Part shown: one piece after another, positions 11,646-23,368 of the stretch
How positions within the stretch are numbered: position 1 is the first letter of the stretch
How the letters are laid out: each line of letters starts with the position of its first letter
Origin: Eretmocerus hayati
Lineage: Eukaryota; Arthropoda; Insecta; Hymenoptera; Aphelinidae
Direction of reading: 5' to 3'
Length of the DNA: 64,000 nucleotides
Assembly: GCA_029851415.1 (NCBI GenBank)
Contig: CM056742.1
Coordinates: 87,162,748-87,226,747, forward strand
Notes under the pieces: generated by a model
What the model saw: only the letters and a program-made list of their open reading frames with translations
Told to the model about the DNA's origin: nothing
The model's database searches: none
Made by a program: the position numbers and the translations under genes

Positions 11646-12521
11646 ATTTGGAGCTAGCAGTCAATTGATTCAACTAAGATGTTCATAATCGAGGAAGGAA
11701 TGAACAAACTCGACTGAGTATTGGTTCATCTCATGGACAGAATAAGTCCGAAATTCAGATTTATTCTACGGGAAAAATACAAAAAAGTTAGGCCCGTAAT
11801 GAGTATGAGCCTCCTAAAAGTCAGTTTGGACAAAAATTTGCTAAACTTTGCAAAATGTCTAATTATTTGTGATTTTGCATATATTTTCGTGGAAAATTCA
11901 ATGTCGGGTGGATTCCTATAGAGCTACGCAATTTGTTAGAATTTTCCAAACAATCAGATGGGATATATTGCGTAAAAACACTTCGCGCAGCTTATTTTAT
12001 TATCACCCACGCTAATTCAGGCATACACACACAATAGCGCAATGCTAGACTTCACTATAGTCATTAAACCTATATACATCCGGTATATTCCAAGAAAGAC
12101 CATTTTAATCCACGAAAAATTATTCCAGGTCAATCATACAATAATTCATAATTTTTGAAAACACCTTAGGTCAAAACGACCAATTTTCCATGATAACTAA
12201 AAAATTTGTTGACAAAATTGTCATGAACAAATCAATTTTGCGACGCACAAGGGTGCAAGAGTCATCGGTATTTCAATGTATTTATGGAAGAAATTCGAAG
12301 CTCTATACATTTCTGAGAAAAAAACGGTCGAGATACGACCAAGTGACTCAATTTGCATGAAGTATAGTCGAATAGACAAAATTAATAATTATAATTGTGC
12401 ACAAAACAAACGAGGACAATGTCCAGAAGTTTCTAGCCATCGGCCGATTTTTCCAGATTTTCAAAAAGCACAAGAATCGCAATCAGTATCTAAACACGCA
12501 TCGCAACATTTTTGTATATCT
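11646..12521. other. LTR-element interior without recognised genes
   Basis: AT-rich sequence between the orphan ORF and the inserted palindrome. No gag or pol remnant is seen on either strand. Confidence 0.45.
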
Positions 12522-13708
12522 ATATGGGTCATTCTGGACCAAGGTGAACATTTTGAAAATCGACGAAATTTAAAGATGCCCCAAACATTTTTTTTCCGTT
12601 AGTACTACTAGGATATAATTGAAAAAAATTTACTCAGATTTTTTTGGGACCAATGGCGGGCCCTACGAATTTTCCAAGTCCCATTTTTGGGCAGTTTTTC
12701 GCTCATTTTTCGCCATCTTGGAAAATTCGTAGCTCGGACCCAAATGCTTCTTTTTCATCCTAGCTGGCCGCATTTTTCTGGTGTGACGTACACTTTCAAG
12801 GAAGAAATCGACCGGTCCAAAAAATTGATATCTGGTAGGTCTCACGGTTGCATCAAAAAAGGCCCAAAAATACGACTTTGCACCACCTTTGGAGGCGTAT
12901 AGGTCAAAATGGAAGCCTCGTAGCAAAATTTTGCAGGAGAAAAAACGTGTAGGCCTTGAAAAAACCTTCAATTTCCTCTTTAGAACGTGGCATTATCTTA
13001 TCTCACGTACGATCTACAGCCGATTTAAGTTGGGCATTTTTGTAAAAACGTGAAACTTCAAGGCCAATTTAAAAAAATCGTTTATTTTTTATCGACCCCA
13101 AGCCTATGAGAAAATGTTCTCTCAGGTGTCTATTTGAAGGCCCAACAATAATTTGGTTGTTCCTTTAAAATCCCGATTTTATACAAACTGTTGAAAACAG
13201 TCGAAAATACCGAAAATCGTGTCGAATTCGGGCCTTATCATGAAGCTTCGTGGACTGGGTCTTCCCTTGCTCTCGATTCGTGGACTCTAATTATACAGCA
13301 CTCGGCATAAAATATCGTAGAAGATGAGACCTAGAGCTGAAAAATGGCCTCTCGTGCGATGTTTTACGATGGAACCGTCCAAAACTAGAGTAAATTGAGT
13401 AAATACAAGATAAATCGAGGAAATCGATTGTGATGCATCTCTCACTTGACTAGCCCGCGCTCACTAGCCCAACCGGCCGCTTTAGCACTCCACGTATGCT
13501 CCGCACTGCATGCCATCCTCCGTTTATGCGGAAGTGATAAGTGATATTAACAGCTGATGCAGTATTGTCAGGCATTATCCAGTACAGACAGAGATAAGAA
13601 GGTTCTCTCATCTCCGTGATAGACTGTAGACTGTACGAGGTTTCGGTTGTTAGTGACCACCACGGAAAAATTGTATGTGTCAGTCAGCGTCCCGATCAGG
13701 AATTTTGG

Positions 13709-14340
13709 TACCTTCCCCGCGGGGTTTGCCCCGAAGATGGGCCAAATGTATTGTGAAGCATATGAAGTGTAACGCCTTCCTCGCGGGGCACCCGCGAGGT
13801 ATCATCGAGGCAATATTTGCGCAAAATTAGTGCAGTTTCTGTTGAGACCTTTAAAATAATTTCGGATATGTTTGTAATGTTATCACTATCATGTGATTGT
13901 TTAAGTAAAGTATGTTCAAGTCAAGTTGAAAATTCATTGAAGACCTGGGAAAGCCTCATAAGAGCTACTAATATCCAGCCTGTGTTTACTTCTACTGAGG
14001 GCAAATAGTTACTTGACTTTGCAGCGTGTGACGAAGAAATTAATTTTGCTGGACTGAGATTTGTGTGAAAAGTGAGTGGTGCTCATCAATGATATTAAAA
14101 TACAGTATGTTCACGTTCAATGCCTCTGTTGAAATTTCCATCATACACCCACAGAAGTGAGGTTAACTCTGAGACACTATGCAGGAATGTTGTGAAAGTG
14201 ATCAGATATTTTGCGGGGGCCCTGCGGGGAAGGCGTTACACTTCATATGGTTCACAATACATTTGCCCTAATACCCGCGATATTCCCGGCATGTTCGGGG
14301 CAATTCCGCCATGGTTCGGGGCAAACCCCGCGGGAAGGTA
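13709..14340. mobile_element. 632-bp MITE with CCTTCCC ends
   Basis: The inverted ends are TACCTTCCCCGCGGGGTTTG at the left and its near-exact complement at 14315-14340. A second inverted block, AAGTGTAACGCCTTCC, lies just inside at both ends. The TA at each edge may be the target duplication. It sits at the inner end of the family B left arm. It contains no credible gene. Confidence 0.65.
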
Positions 14341-14892
14341 GTGACGGTCAGCGGCCATTCGAGATCTCCCATCTCACTCACACCTAATAGGTTATCCCAT
14401 GAGTGCGAGGGAGACGAATAATCTCGAACGGTCACTGACCGTCATCCCATTGCAGTGCACCTCATGGCGTAAAGATAACAAAAGTTATCTTCACGCCATG
14501 GTTCACCTTGTTCTCGAGTGTACCAAAATTTCTGATCGAGACGCTGACTGACACATACAATTTTTTCGTGGTGGTCACTAACAACCAAAACCTCGTACAG
14601 TCTACAGTCTATAACGGAGATTAGAGAACTTTCTTATCTTTGTCTTCACTGGATAATACCTGACAATACTGCATCAGCTGTTAATATCACTTATCACTTC
14701 CGCATTAACGGAGGATGACATGCAGTGCGGAGCATACGCGGAGTGCCAAAGCGGCCGGTTCTCGGTTTATCTTGTATTTACTCAATTTACTCTAGTTTTG
14801 GACGGTTCCATCGTAAAACACCGCACGAGAGGCCATTTTTCAGCTCTAGGTCTCATCTTCCACAATATTTTATGCCGAGTGCTGTATAATTA

Positions 14893-15052
14893 GGGCCTCG
14901 ACAGAAGGTGCGCATTTGCTCTTTCCCCCTTTTTTCCCCTGTGGAAGTAGCGCCATTGCGCGCCCGTGGCGGCGACTGCAACTACAGGGCCTATGCTTAT
15001 ACACGGGGGAAAAAGTGGAGAAAAGAGCATTGCGCACTTTCTGTTGAGGCCC
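14893..15052. mobile_element. 160-bp Harbinger-type MITE
   Basis: The ends are GGGCCTCGACAGAA and its near complement TTCTGTTGAGGCCC, flanked by TTA on both sides (14890-14892, 15053-15055). The opposite arm of the host palindrome, at about 13269-13290, keeps the empty site with a single TTA, which confirms the boundaries. A 3-bp TTA/TAA duplication with GGG-starting ends is typical of PIF/Harbinger elements. Confidence 0.85.
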
Positions 15053-15822
15053 TTAGAGTCCACGAATCGAGAGCAAGGGAAGACCCAGTCCTTGAAGTTT
15101 CATGATAAGGCCCGAATTCGACACGATTTTCGGTATTTTTGACTGTTTTTAACAGCTCGTATAATATCGGGATTTCAAAGGAACAACCAAATTATTGTTG
15201 GGCTTTCAAATAGACACCTGAAAGAACATTTTCTCATAGGTTTGGGGTCGATAAGAAATGAACGATTTTTTTAAATTGGCCTTGAAGTTTCACGTTTTTA
15301 CGAAAATGCCCAACTTAAATCGGCTGTAGATCGTACGTGAGATAAGATAATGACACGTTCTAAAAAGGAAATTGAAGGTTTTTTCAAGGCCTACAAGTTT
15401 TTTATCCTGCAAAATTTTGCTACGAGGCTTCCATTTTGACCTATACGCCTCCAAAGGTGGTGCAAAGTCGTATTTGGGCCTTTTTCGATGCAACCGTGGG
15501 ACCTACCAGATATCAATTCTCTGGACCGGTCAATTCCTTTCTTGAAAGTGTATGTCATACCGAAAAAAATGCGCCCAGCTAGGATGAAAAAGATGCATTT
15601 GGGTCCGAGCTACGAATTTTCCAAGATAGCGAGAAATGAGCGAAAAACTGCCCAAAAATGGGACTTGGAAAATTCGTAGGGCCCGCCATTGGTCCCAAAA
15701 AAATCTGAAAAAAAATTTTTTTCAACTATATTCTAGTAGTACTAACGGAAAAAAAATGCTTGGGGCAATTTTAAATTTCGTCGATTTTCAAATTGTTCAC
15801 CTTGGTCCAGAATGACCCATAT

Positions 15823-16588
15823 ACATCACTGAGTTTCGCTCGCAAATTATTTGTGCCTATCCAGCACGCTACACACATACACATACGTGTTGCACGTATG
15901 ACCACTGGTCATCAATGGCCGGTCAAGCAAGGCGAGAGAGAAAATTTTCGAAAAATTAAGCCAGCGCGTCTGTCTCTCTCGCACTCACGCATTCAAAAAT
16001 CGAAGCCAAAGATAAGCTTGGCCGATCGCGAGTGGCAGCAAACGCGCGATGTAAACAATGACTATATATGGCGCGCGAGCTGTTGTGTTGCGGCCCTATC
16101 ACACGGGACGCCAAAATGTCGCGAGAAGCTAACTGAATATTTTCGAGGTTTTACAAACCAGACCGAAAACTACACGAAATTATCAAATTATATGCATTTA
16201 AATATTGATTGAGCACTGAGATGTTGCACATAAGAAATGAGCCGTGTGCATCAAATGAATAAGAATGCGAGAGCACAAGTGTCTCAAAGCAGAACGTAAG
16301 TTTGTAGAGCGAGTCAACCGATGCGCGAGAAATGGAATCATCCACACGCCCGAAACGGAGCACGAAGGAAAACTATTGTCCAGTACGCAATAATCTCATT
16401 TGGTTAGTCTCGCCGCACTTTGTATTTTCACACTGAACTCTGGGCTTATATCCTAATACGCACACGAAGCTACATCCAAGTGCTACTCTCTCCAAGAATC
16501 GGAATTTAGACTTGGGTGCAAAGTGACGTTACGTCAACTTATTAAGAAAAAAAATTTAATGATTTTAATTGAACATACAGCACCATTA
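15823..16588. other. LTR-element leader region
   Basis: The minus-strand region between the primer-binding site and the palindrome. No gag-like reading frame is visible. Confidence 0.45.
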
Positions 16589-16599
16589 GTTGGGCGCCA
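16589..16599 (-). other. tRNA primer-binding site of the LTR element
   Basis: On the minus strand TGGCGCCCAAC lies directly after the 5' LTR. A TGG start and a position next to the LTR are the standard features of a tRNA primer-binding site. The matching tRNA cannot be named with certainty. Confidence 0.75.
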
Positions 16600-17378
16600 T
16601 GTGACGGTTTTTGGTGACTCGTCACTTGCAGGCAAAGCCTGCTTTCATTTGAGAAGCTTAGGGAGTGAGCAATTGCTGTAACTGTTCAAGAAATCAGGAG
16701 AGGGGAGCATTGAATGAGCACACACTCGATTAAAATTATGAATAAAAAGGCATATATTCAAGAAAATACTATTTACAAATCGGTCCGCTGACCGTTCGGA
16801 TGAATCAAGCCCGAGCACGATTATCGAGGGCGCATTTAGGGAAAAATACAATCTATAAGCCCAGAAAGAGGAGAGAGATTTGCGAGAGGCACTTACAATA
16901 TAAATGGCCTTGACGCAGGATGGTCACTCGACCTCAGATCGGGCACCGGCCCTCGCAGCTCACGGCGATCAGGCAGCTCGCAATTGTCCCAGACGATGGT
17001 GATTTTGGTCATAGACTACGGCACAGAGGATATAAAATGCACGCACCGGAGCCCCGGCTGAATTATGCCAAGGACGGGCTTCGGGTGGCGTGGACAACGC
17101 GCACGATAATTAACTCAATATGCGCGTGCGAGCGCTCCGAAACGTCACGACGGAATGTACAGTAAAAGGTTGCTGGCCGGAGCAGCATTGGCTTGCGCCA
17201 GGGACGGCTCAAAATATGGGGCGCGCGGGCCCTAGTACGGTGCCATCTCTCTGTCTCTCTCCCTCTTACCTGCGTTTACTATGCAGCAACCCTTCACGTG
17301 CTTGGGCTATAACATAAAATATTATTAGTACAATATTCGGTCCAGTGAGAGAGGAGACGGACTGACTCGGCCGTCACA
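16600..17378 (-). repeat. 5' LTR (element on minus strand)
   Basis: A 779-bp LTR with intact TGTGACGG and CCGTCACA ends. The target duplication AACT follows at 17379-17382, and the primer-binding site adjoins the inner end. Confidence 0.88.
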
Positions 17379-19157
17379 AACTGAGCCTGGCAACCTCCAC
17401 GAGCTATTTGCTGAGAGCACATTTTAGCTATTTTTGGGCCTCCTTCAAAGTAATCTAGCTCCCTGTAGATATGAGAAAATCGACTTTCACCAGTGGTCAT
17501 TTTGGAGGTCTTGAAAAAATCCACAATTAAACCACTTGTAGAAGTTGATTATCGGACTTTTTATAAGAGTTACAGTCGTTACAAGTTGAGCAGCATCGTG
17601 AAAATGCAAAAATTTGAGCTCAATAAAAAAAATCGTTTTCTTTCTTTCGACCCCAAAATTGTGCGAATATTTTTTCAATATAAATACTATCAATTAGAAT
17701 GATGATCTGGGTGGGCAATTCAATTCTCGATTCTATTCAGCCAATTTAAAACACCCTTTTTTGACTTGCTGGTTAAAATGCCAACATAGGCATGGCTCGC
17801 ATATGCTTCCATCTGAGTCATTGTGCACTAACCTGGATGGAATTACTCCCCCAAGTACTCCCAAATATGTGTGAGAACTTCCGGAGGCGAGCCTCAAGCC
17901 AGGAGCGAGCTGGAGGTTCAAACGATCAGGTCCAAAATGGGCATTATTTCGTCTAATTTGGGGCAGGCGAGCGAGGGCTCGATTCTCCGTGTTTTTGCTC
18001 ACAAACGAGACGAGTGGCTAGAAAGGAGATTCAAATATATTTTTCCGAATCAAAATGACCATCTTAACACGATTCCGGGGTCAATTTGTGCCTAGGATAT
18101 CGTCCAATCCTTAAAAGGCGTTAAACTCCGTAATAACAGGTTTTGCTCCTCTACTACAGAATGACGATGATTCAGGGCTCCATTGAACCTGGAATCGTGT
18201 TTAGATGGTCAATTTGAGTCGGAAAAACATGTTTGAATCCCTATTCTGGCCGCTTGTCTCGTTTGTGAGCAGAAACACGGGGAATCGAGCCCTCGTTCGC
18301 CTGCCCCAAATTACACGAAATAATGCCCATTTTGGACCTGATGGTCTGAGCCTCCAGCTCGTTTCTGGCTTGACGCCCGCCTCCAGAAGTTCTTACACAT
18401 ATTTGGGGGTACTTGGGGGGGGGGGGGGGGTCATTCGACCCATGTTGGTGCACGATGACTCAGATGAAAGCATATGCGAGCCATGCCTATGTTGGCATTT
18501 TAAGCAAAAAGTCAAAAAAGGGTGTTTCAAATTGGCTGAATAAAATCGAGAATTGAATGTCCCACCCAGATTATCATCCTAATTGATAGTATTTATATTG
18601 AAAAACATATTCGCACAGGTTTGGGGTCGAAAGAAAAGAAACGATTTTTTGAGCTCAAAGTTTGGCGTTTTCATGAAACTGCTCAACTTGTAACGACTGT
18701 AACTCCTATGAAAAGTCCGATAATCAACTCTTACAAGTAGTCAAATTGTATCTTTTTCGAAGACCTTCAAAATGACTACTGGTGAAAGTCGATTATCCCA
18801 TGTCTAAAAGGAGCTAGATTACTCTGAAGGAGGTCCACAAATCGCTAAAATGTGCTCTCAGCAAATAGCTCCCAGAAGTTGCTAGGCTCACTTATCTTTT
18901 GGACGATCCTCTCCTTGGAAGTATCAGTCTTAAGGAAGAAAATGCGCCCAAGTACGTCCAATAATATTGAGTCTAGTCGGAGCTATGATTTTTCCGAAAA
19001 TAGGGTGAAAAGGGGCTTGAAATGGATCTTTCATGGGTCCTCAGGCCCATGGGGGGCTTCGAAGAAATTCCAAAAAAATGTTTTCGTACTATTTAAACAT
19101 GGTACTGACAGAAAAAAATCCCAAAAAGTTTTGTCCATCAGTACTATGTTCGAAAAG

Positions 19158-19285
19158 TACAATAGTATATTATGACACTGCACGTAGATGGGTAGTTTTG
19201 TACGAAGGACAATTTATGGCACGAGCGTAGCGAGTGCTATAAGTCCTTCGTAACAAAACTACCCATCCACACGCAGTTTCATATA
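19158..19285. repeat. Hairpin MITE
   Basis: Near-perfect inverted arms surround GCGTAGCGAG. The left arm includes GATGGGTAGTTTTGTACGAA and the right arm its complement with one or two changes. It lies at the outer end of a family A arm. Frames through it are spurious. Confidence 0.7.
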
Positions 19286-19329
19286 ATATTTTATAGCACG
19301 AGAATCCAAAAATCATGTTCAAAGTTGCG

Positions 19330-20220
19330 ATTTCTAGGTTAGAGTGCTATAAAAAATTTTTTCCAGATTTCTTTTAACCCCCCAATGGGTCCCAGAGCTC
19401 ATAAAAGGTCAGTTTTAGGCTTTTCTTTTTGCCTATTCTAGAAAAATCACAGCTCCGACTAAACTCTATTTTTTAAACGTACTTGGTCGCATTTTCTTTG
19501 GGAGGACTCGTTCTTTTGAGGAAAAATTTGTCCGCCACCGATTATGGAGTCTAGCGATTGGTAGGAGCTATTTCTTGTGAGCAGATTCCAGCGATTTCTG
19601 GGTCTTCTTCCAAGTGATCTAGCTCCTACTAGACACATGATAATAGACTTTCACCAGTGGTCATTTTGAAGGTTTTGAAAAAACCTACAATTTGATCATC
19701 AGCAAAAGTCGATTATCGTACTTTTTATAGGAGCAATAGCCGATACAAGTTGAGCAGTTTTGTAAAAATTCCAAACTTTGAGCTCAATAAAAAAAATCGT
19801 TTTCTTTCTTTCGACCCCAAAATTGTGCGAAGATTTTTTCAATATAAATACTATCAATAAGAATGATGTACTGGGTGGGCGATTCAATTCTCGATTCTAT
19901 TCAGCCAATTTAAAACACCCTTTTTTGACTTTTTGGTTAAAATGCCAACATAGGCATGGCTCGCATATGCTTCCATCTGAGTCATTGTGCACCAACCTGT
20001 GTGGAATTACTCCCCCAAGTACTCCCAAATATGTATGAGAACTTCCGCAGGCGAGCCTCGAGCCAGAAGCGAGCTGACGAAATCATGCCCATTTTGGACC
20101 ATCAGGTCCAAAATGGGCATGATTTCGTCTATCCAAGGGCAGGCGAGCGCGGGCTCGATTCCCCGTGTTCCTGCCCATTTTTTTGTGATCAATTTCAGAA
20201 AAAAACTTTTCCGAAGTTAG
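19330..20220. repeat. Family A partial arm
   Basis: A single arm of the family A inverted repeat (the same blocks as at 7390-7674 and 17383-18000), ending soon after the hairpin at 20076-20129. No partner arm is present. Confidence 0.65.
20076..20129. repeat. Perfect 25-bp hairpin
   Basis: The 25-bp arms 20076-20100 and 20105-20129 are exact reverse complements with the loop ATCA. In the other family A copies the left half of this site is a different sequence (GAGGCTCAAACC), so the inverted half was made in place. Confidence 0.9.
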
Positions 20221-20950
20221 TTTAACACTGTCTCCTCTATGAATGGTGTGAAAGTATATTCCTGTACATAGTAGACAGTAAGACATAGATTTATATTGCC
20301 TTCCAATCAATGGAGTCAGAAGAGTCTACATTTAGGAAATCTTGAAACTCGATGGACACGAACAGTCCACAGGGTTGAAATCTGTATAATCGAGTGATGA
20401 TTCCAGTTTCTTTCAAGTATTTTGAGACAATCTACACAAATCTCAGTATAATGAATTATTCCGCCTCATGAGTAGTCTAACTCCTGTATTTCTCTACGAA
20501 TTTATCATACAATATGATCTTTTCTTCTTTACTCAAAGCTAGTGGATAAAGTAAACAATTCGTGATTCCTTGTCACCAATGGGTACAGTCCCAAGCGAGC
20601 TGTTTAGTTGATCAATTGATGATTGATTTATTGAGAAATTGATTGCTTTTTGAATTGTATCAAGTTCTAAATCCGATGTACCCACCAAAGTTGTACAACT
20701 TCTTCATGTTCATCTCCTGCTGCGTGTATCAGACAGATGGACATGCATTCAGTTTATCAACCTTACTGTCTGTCGATATCAGCAGTATGAAACTTTGTTG
20801 CGTTCCCAGAAAGCATTCGTGATTTCTACATTTCCTATCTTATTTTTTTAAGATGTGATGATGAGAAAATCCGGGACTTGTCAAAGAGATAAGTGATATA
20901 ATGTGTTCCCGCAGGCCTTTGATTGGATTTATTATAGTAGAACTTGCATA
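20221..20950. other. No recognisable feature
   Basis: AT-rich single-copy-looking sequence. No reading frame of note. Confidence 0.4.
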
Positions 20951-21624
20951 TGAGTTTCGGAGTCATTTCGGCCAAAGGCGTCACCAGGGGGGTCTGAGAC
21001 AAATCCCAAAAAATTTCTTTCCATCAAGACTATGTTTAAAGAGTACAAAAAAATTTTTTTGGGATTTTTCCGAAGCCCGCCACGGGCCCTAAAGCCCACA
21101 AAATGTCTATTTTAGGCCTTTTTGGGCCTTTTTCTGGAGATTCATAGCTCCGAATAGACTCAATCTTTTTCTACGTACTTCGGCGCATTCTCTTTGTTAA
21201 GACTAGTACTTTTGAAAAAAAAAAAAAATAGTCCGGAATCAATCATGCAGCCTAGTAACTTCTAGGAGCTATTGGCTGAGAGCAGATTTTAGCGAGTTTT
21301 GGGCCTGCTTCAAAGCGATCTAGCTCCTACCCGACATGTGATAATCGACTTCTGCAAGTAGTCATTTTGAAAGTCTTGAAAAAACCTACAATTTGACCAC
21401 CTGTAGAAGTCAATTATCGTACTTTTTATAGGAGCTACAGCCGATACAAGTTGAGCAGTTTTGTAAAAATGCCAAACTTTGAGCTGGATTTAAAAAAATC
21501 GTTTTTCTTCTTTCGACCCCAAACCTGTGCGAATATGTTTCTCGATACAAATCATATCAATTAGAACAATAATCTGGGTGGGCCATTTAATTCTCGATTA
21601 TATTAAGCCAATTTAAAACACCCT
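20951..21624. repeat. Family A left arm, upstream of the Polinton insertion
   Basis: This matches the family A arm and breaks exactly at ...TTTAAAACACCCT. The arm continues at 40818 with CACCCTTCTTTGACTTTTTG. Undisturbed copies at 17750 and 19910 read straight across this point. Confidence 0.85.
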
Positions 21625-21727
21625 AGTAGATACCTCTCACTATGGGCAGACAGACGCCCCCACTCCTCCCCACTCTTTTCGCCCACTGTAGTCATGCGGG
21701 AGTACCTGGTGTGAGAATTTCGGTGCG

Positions 21728-21759
<32 letters not shown>

Positions 21760-21797
21760 TTGACGCACTGATGGTACGTGTAAGCTATATAGCTAAG

Positions 21798-21831
<34 letters not shown>

Positions 21832-21962
21832 CTGTACCTTATTATCCATGGTACTCAGTATATGAGACTTGTAAGCGTATGAGATCGCGCGTGCATAGTA
21901 GTTATACATATATCGTTCTGCGCTAGCTCGTATTCGCGAATGCATCTGAACGATGCGTAAGC
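21625..21962. repeat. Polinton left terminal inverted repeat
   Basis: The first ~55 bp match the right end closely. Weaker matches continue to GAACGATGCGTAAGC near 21962. Simple repeats, (TC)n at about 21730-21760 and (TA)n at about 21800-21830, break the alignment. Confidence 0.85.
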
Positions 21963-22267
21963 ATTTCATACTTGAAATTTAATGCATCTACTGTATACAG
22001 TGTATTTTGAGAACGAAGAATAATATGTTGATGATCATTCGTTGAAATTAATTTTAAAATGTCCGTAATGAAATTAAATTTTCAGATGATACTTTTTGTT
22101 CATTTGATAAATATTTGGTGGTGAAAGAATTTGGGATATGACTGGTGGGAGTGATTAGATTGAATGAAAAATATCCTTTTATTTTCTCCAATTTATTCAA
22201 CTGTGTGCAGTTTGTTTTTCTCATGCAACACAGGATTCAATCAAATCTAATGAATGTGAATATTACA

Positions 22268-23368
22268 TTATTCTACCCATGATTCCCATTGGTCTTTATA
22301 TTTTTGATGGCTGCATACAATTTCATTTTCGTAAAATTGGTCTCTCCTTAAACTAGGACGGAAAGTTGTAAGTCGTAATTTTAAAACATTATTCATTTTT
22401 ATGATGTCTATCAATTTAGTGAATGAAGCCTTGATGTGATAGACATCTGGTAGATCGTCGAATCTATCAGAAGGTAGTTTCACCAATTGTCTGTTTTGAC
22501 AATCAGAACTACATGGAACCTCCGTTGGCAAAAATTTTTTCCCGAAATTACGTCGCGATTCCGTATAGGTACAATTCAAACAGACCTTATATTGAGGAAC
22601 AAGCAATATTACCACGTGATGGTCATCGAGGGGTATGATCATCCTTTTCCGTAGCACTTCGAAGGTCGCCATGAGTCTAGCGTATTCGTCCTGACTGTTT
22701 TCTATTCCGGCATATAATAGTCGATGAAGTAGTTCATTCATAGCCCTTCCTGCTAGTGTCCGCTTATACGACGGATAGCCGTGACATTCAGGGTCATTGC
22801 ACGGGTTTCTATGCGACCCTTTCCTCAGGCGTCTGAGCACTGAAAATAACATTTAATTATTCAATGTCTCATGCAGAATCAAACCATGAAATAAATTTTA
22901 AATTGAAGTACCTGCAAGATGTAAACTTGGGGCCAAACTCCGAGTAATTGAATCTTCCATTCGAATCCGCTCTTGCTCTTCTTTTCTGGCTTTTTTCATA
23001 GCTGAGGATAGAATAATATATTAAACATACTAATGGATGAAACGATAATGATCTCAAATTTCATCATACTTACAACGCCATTCTCTCATAATCTCCGCAC
23101 ACATCGGCTTCTGATCCAAGCCAAACTCACACAATACATCCACCAGTATTTCCATGGTATACAACTTGCAGAAGATACTACACATATTAGATGTGCAGAG
23201 TTGGTCCATTGGCAGGTGTGATATATAATTCCGCAGCTTTCTTCTCAGATTTATCACTTCGAGACAGGATAGTTGCGATTCGTGTAATGTAATGCTGTTA
23301 TACTTTATCACAGTTCCTTGTAACAGTGGGTGGATACGCAAGATACACTGTATGAGTACCGACTTCAT
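22268..23368 (-). CDS. Polinton spliced gene, divergent paralogue 1
   Basis: Three minus-strand exons, 23368-23074, 23001-22912 and 22839-22268, join in one frame to 318 codons. Both introns (72 bp) are GT-AG and interrupt codons after the first base (phase 1). Exon 1 (~98 aa) is homologous by eye to exon 1 of the plus-strand gene starting at 23676: both open MKxxLIxCILxI, share an RRKLR or QRKLR block followed by a LP motif, and end at the same intron position. Exon 3 has a Cys/His cluster (CNDPECHGY) and CLNCTY, possibly metal-binding. I do not recognise the family. The start was chosen because it aligns with the paralogue's first ATG. Confidence 0.7.

Larger units (their letters stand above)
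12526..15818. mobile_element. 3.3-kb palindromic element (family B) inside the LTR element
   Basis: Inverted arms of about 1.2 kb (12526-13711 and about 14518-15818) start with GGGTCATTCTGGACCAAGGT. They are flanked by a 4-bp ATAT duplication (12522-12525, 15819-15822). Blocks in the arms parallel those of family A (a TAGCTCNGAC motif, a GGCCC-rich segment), suggesting a related lineage. The centre holds further insertions. A smaller perfect hairpin lies at 14466-14502 (arms ATGGCGTAAAGATAAC). Short open readings in the arms are mirror images of each other and are not genes. Confidence 0.8.
7675..17378 (-). mobile_element. Complete LTR retroelement without gag-pol, carrying an orphan ORF
   Basis: Two 779-bp direct repeats (7675-8453 and 16600-17378) differ at roughly 15-20 sites by eye. 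Their ends are TGTGACGG and CCGTCACA (the left copy has TTTGACGG). The 4-bp sequence AACT flanks both sides (7671-7674, 17379-17382). Read on the minus strand, TGGCGCCCAAC follows the 5' LTR as a primer-binding site and GGGGGAGGGG precedes the 3' LTR as a polypurine tract. The 8.1-kb interior has no recognisable reverse transcriptase, protease, integrase or zinc-knuckle Gag. It holds a 680-codon sense ORF and a 3.3-kb palindrome. It must depend on another element's enzymes. Confidence 0.88.
7385..19150. mobile_element. Family A long inverted-repeat element, interrupted by an LTR element
   Basis: The left arm runs 7385-7674, stops at the LTR insertion, and resumes at 17379-18110. The right arm is the reverse complement at about 18150-19150. 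Joining 7674 to the base after the target duplication restores a sequence seen uninterrupted, in reverse, at 18880-18925. The arms carry shared blocks (TAGCTCCGACTAGACTCAAT, CATAGGCATGGCTCGCATAT). Without the LTR element it would be about 2 kb, almost all palindrome. No transposase is present. A run of 15 G occurs at about 18416-18430. Confidence 0.75.

Noticed and set aside
7675..17378. Simple segmental duplication explaining the two 779-bp repeats
   Set aside because: The target duplication, primer-binding site, polypurine tract and split host repeat all fit an LTR element instead.
18205..18543. 112-codon frame and similar frames at 17733-18002, 40817-41068 and 41275-41552
   Set aside because: The same peptide appears on both strands in mirrored arms of family A palindromes and carries changes typical of non-coding repeats.
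21642..21926. Open frame over the Polinton left end
   Set aside because: It runs through (TC)n and (TA)n simple repeats within the terminal inverted repeat; composition, not coding.
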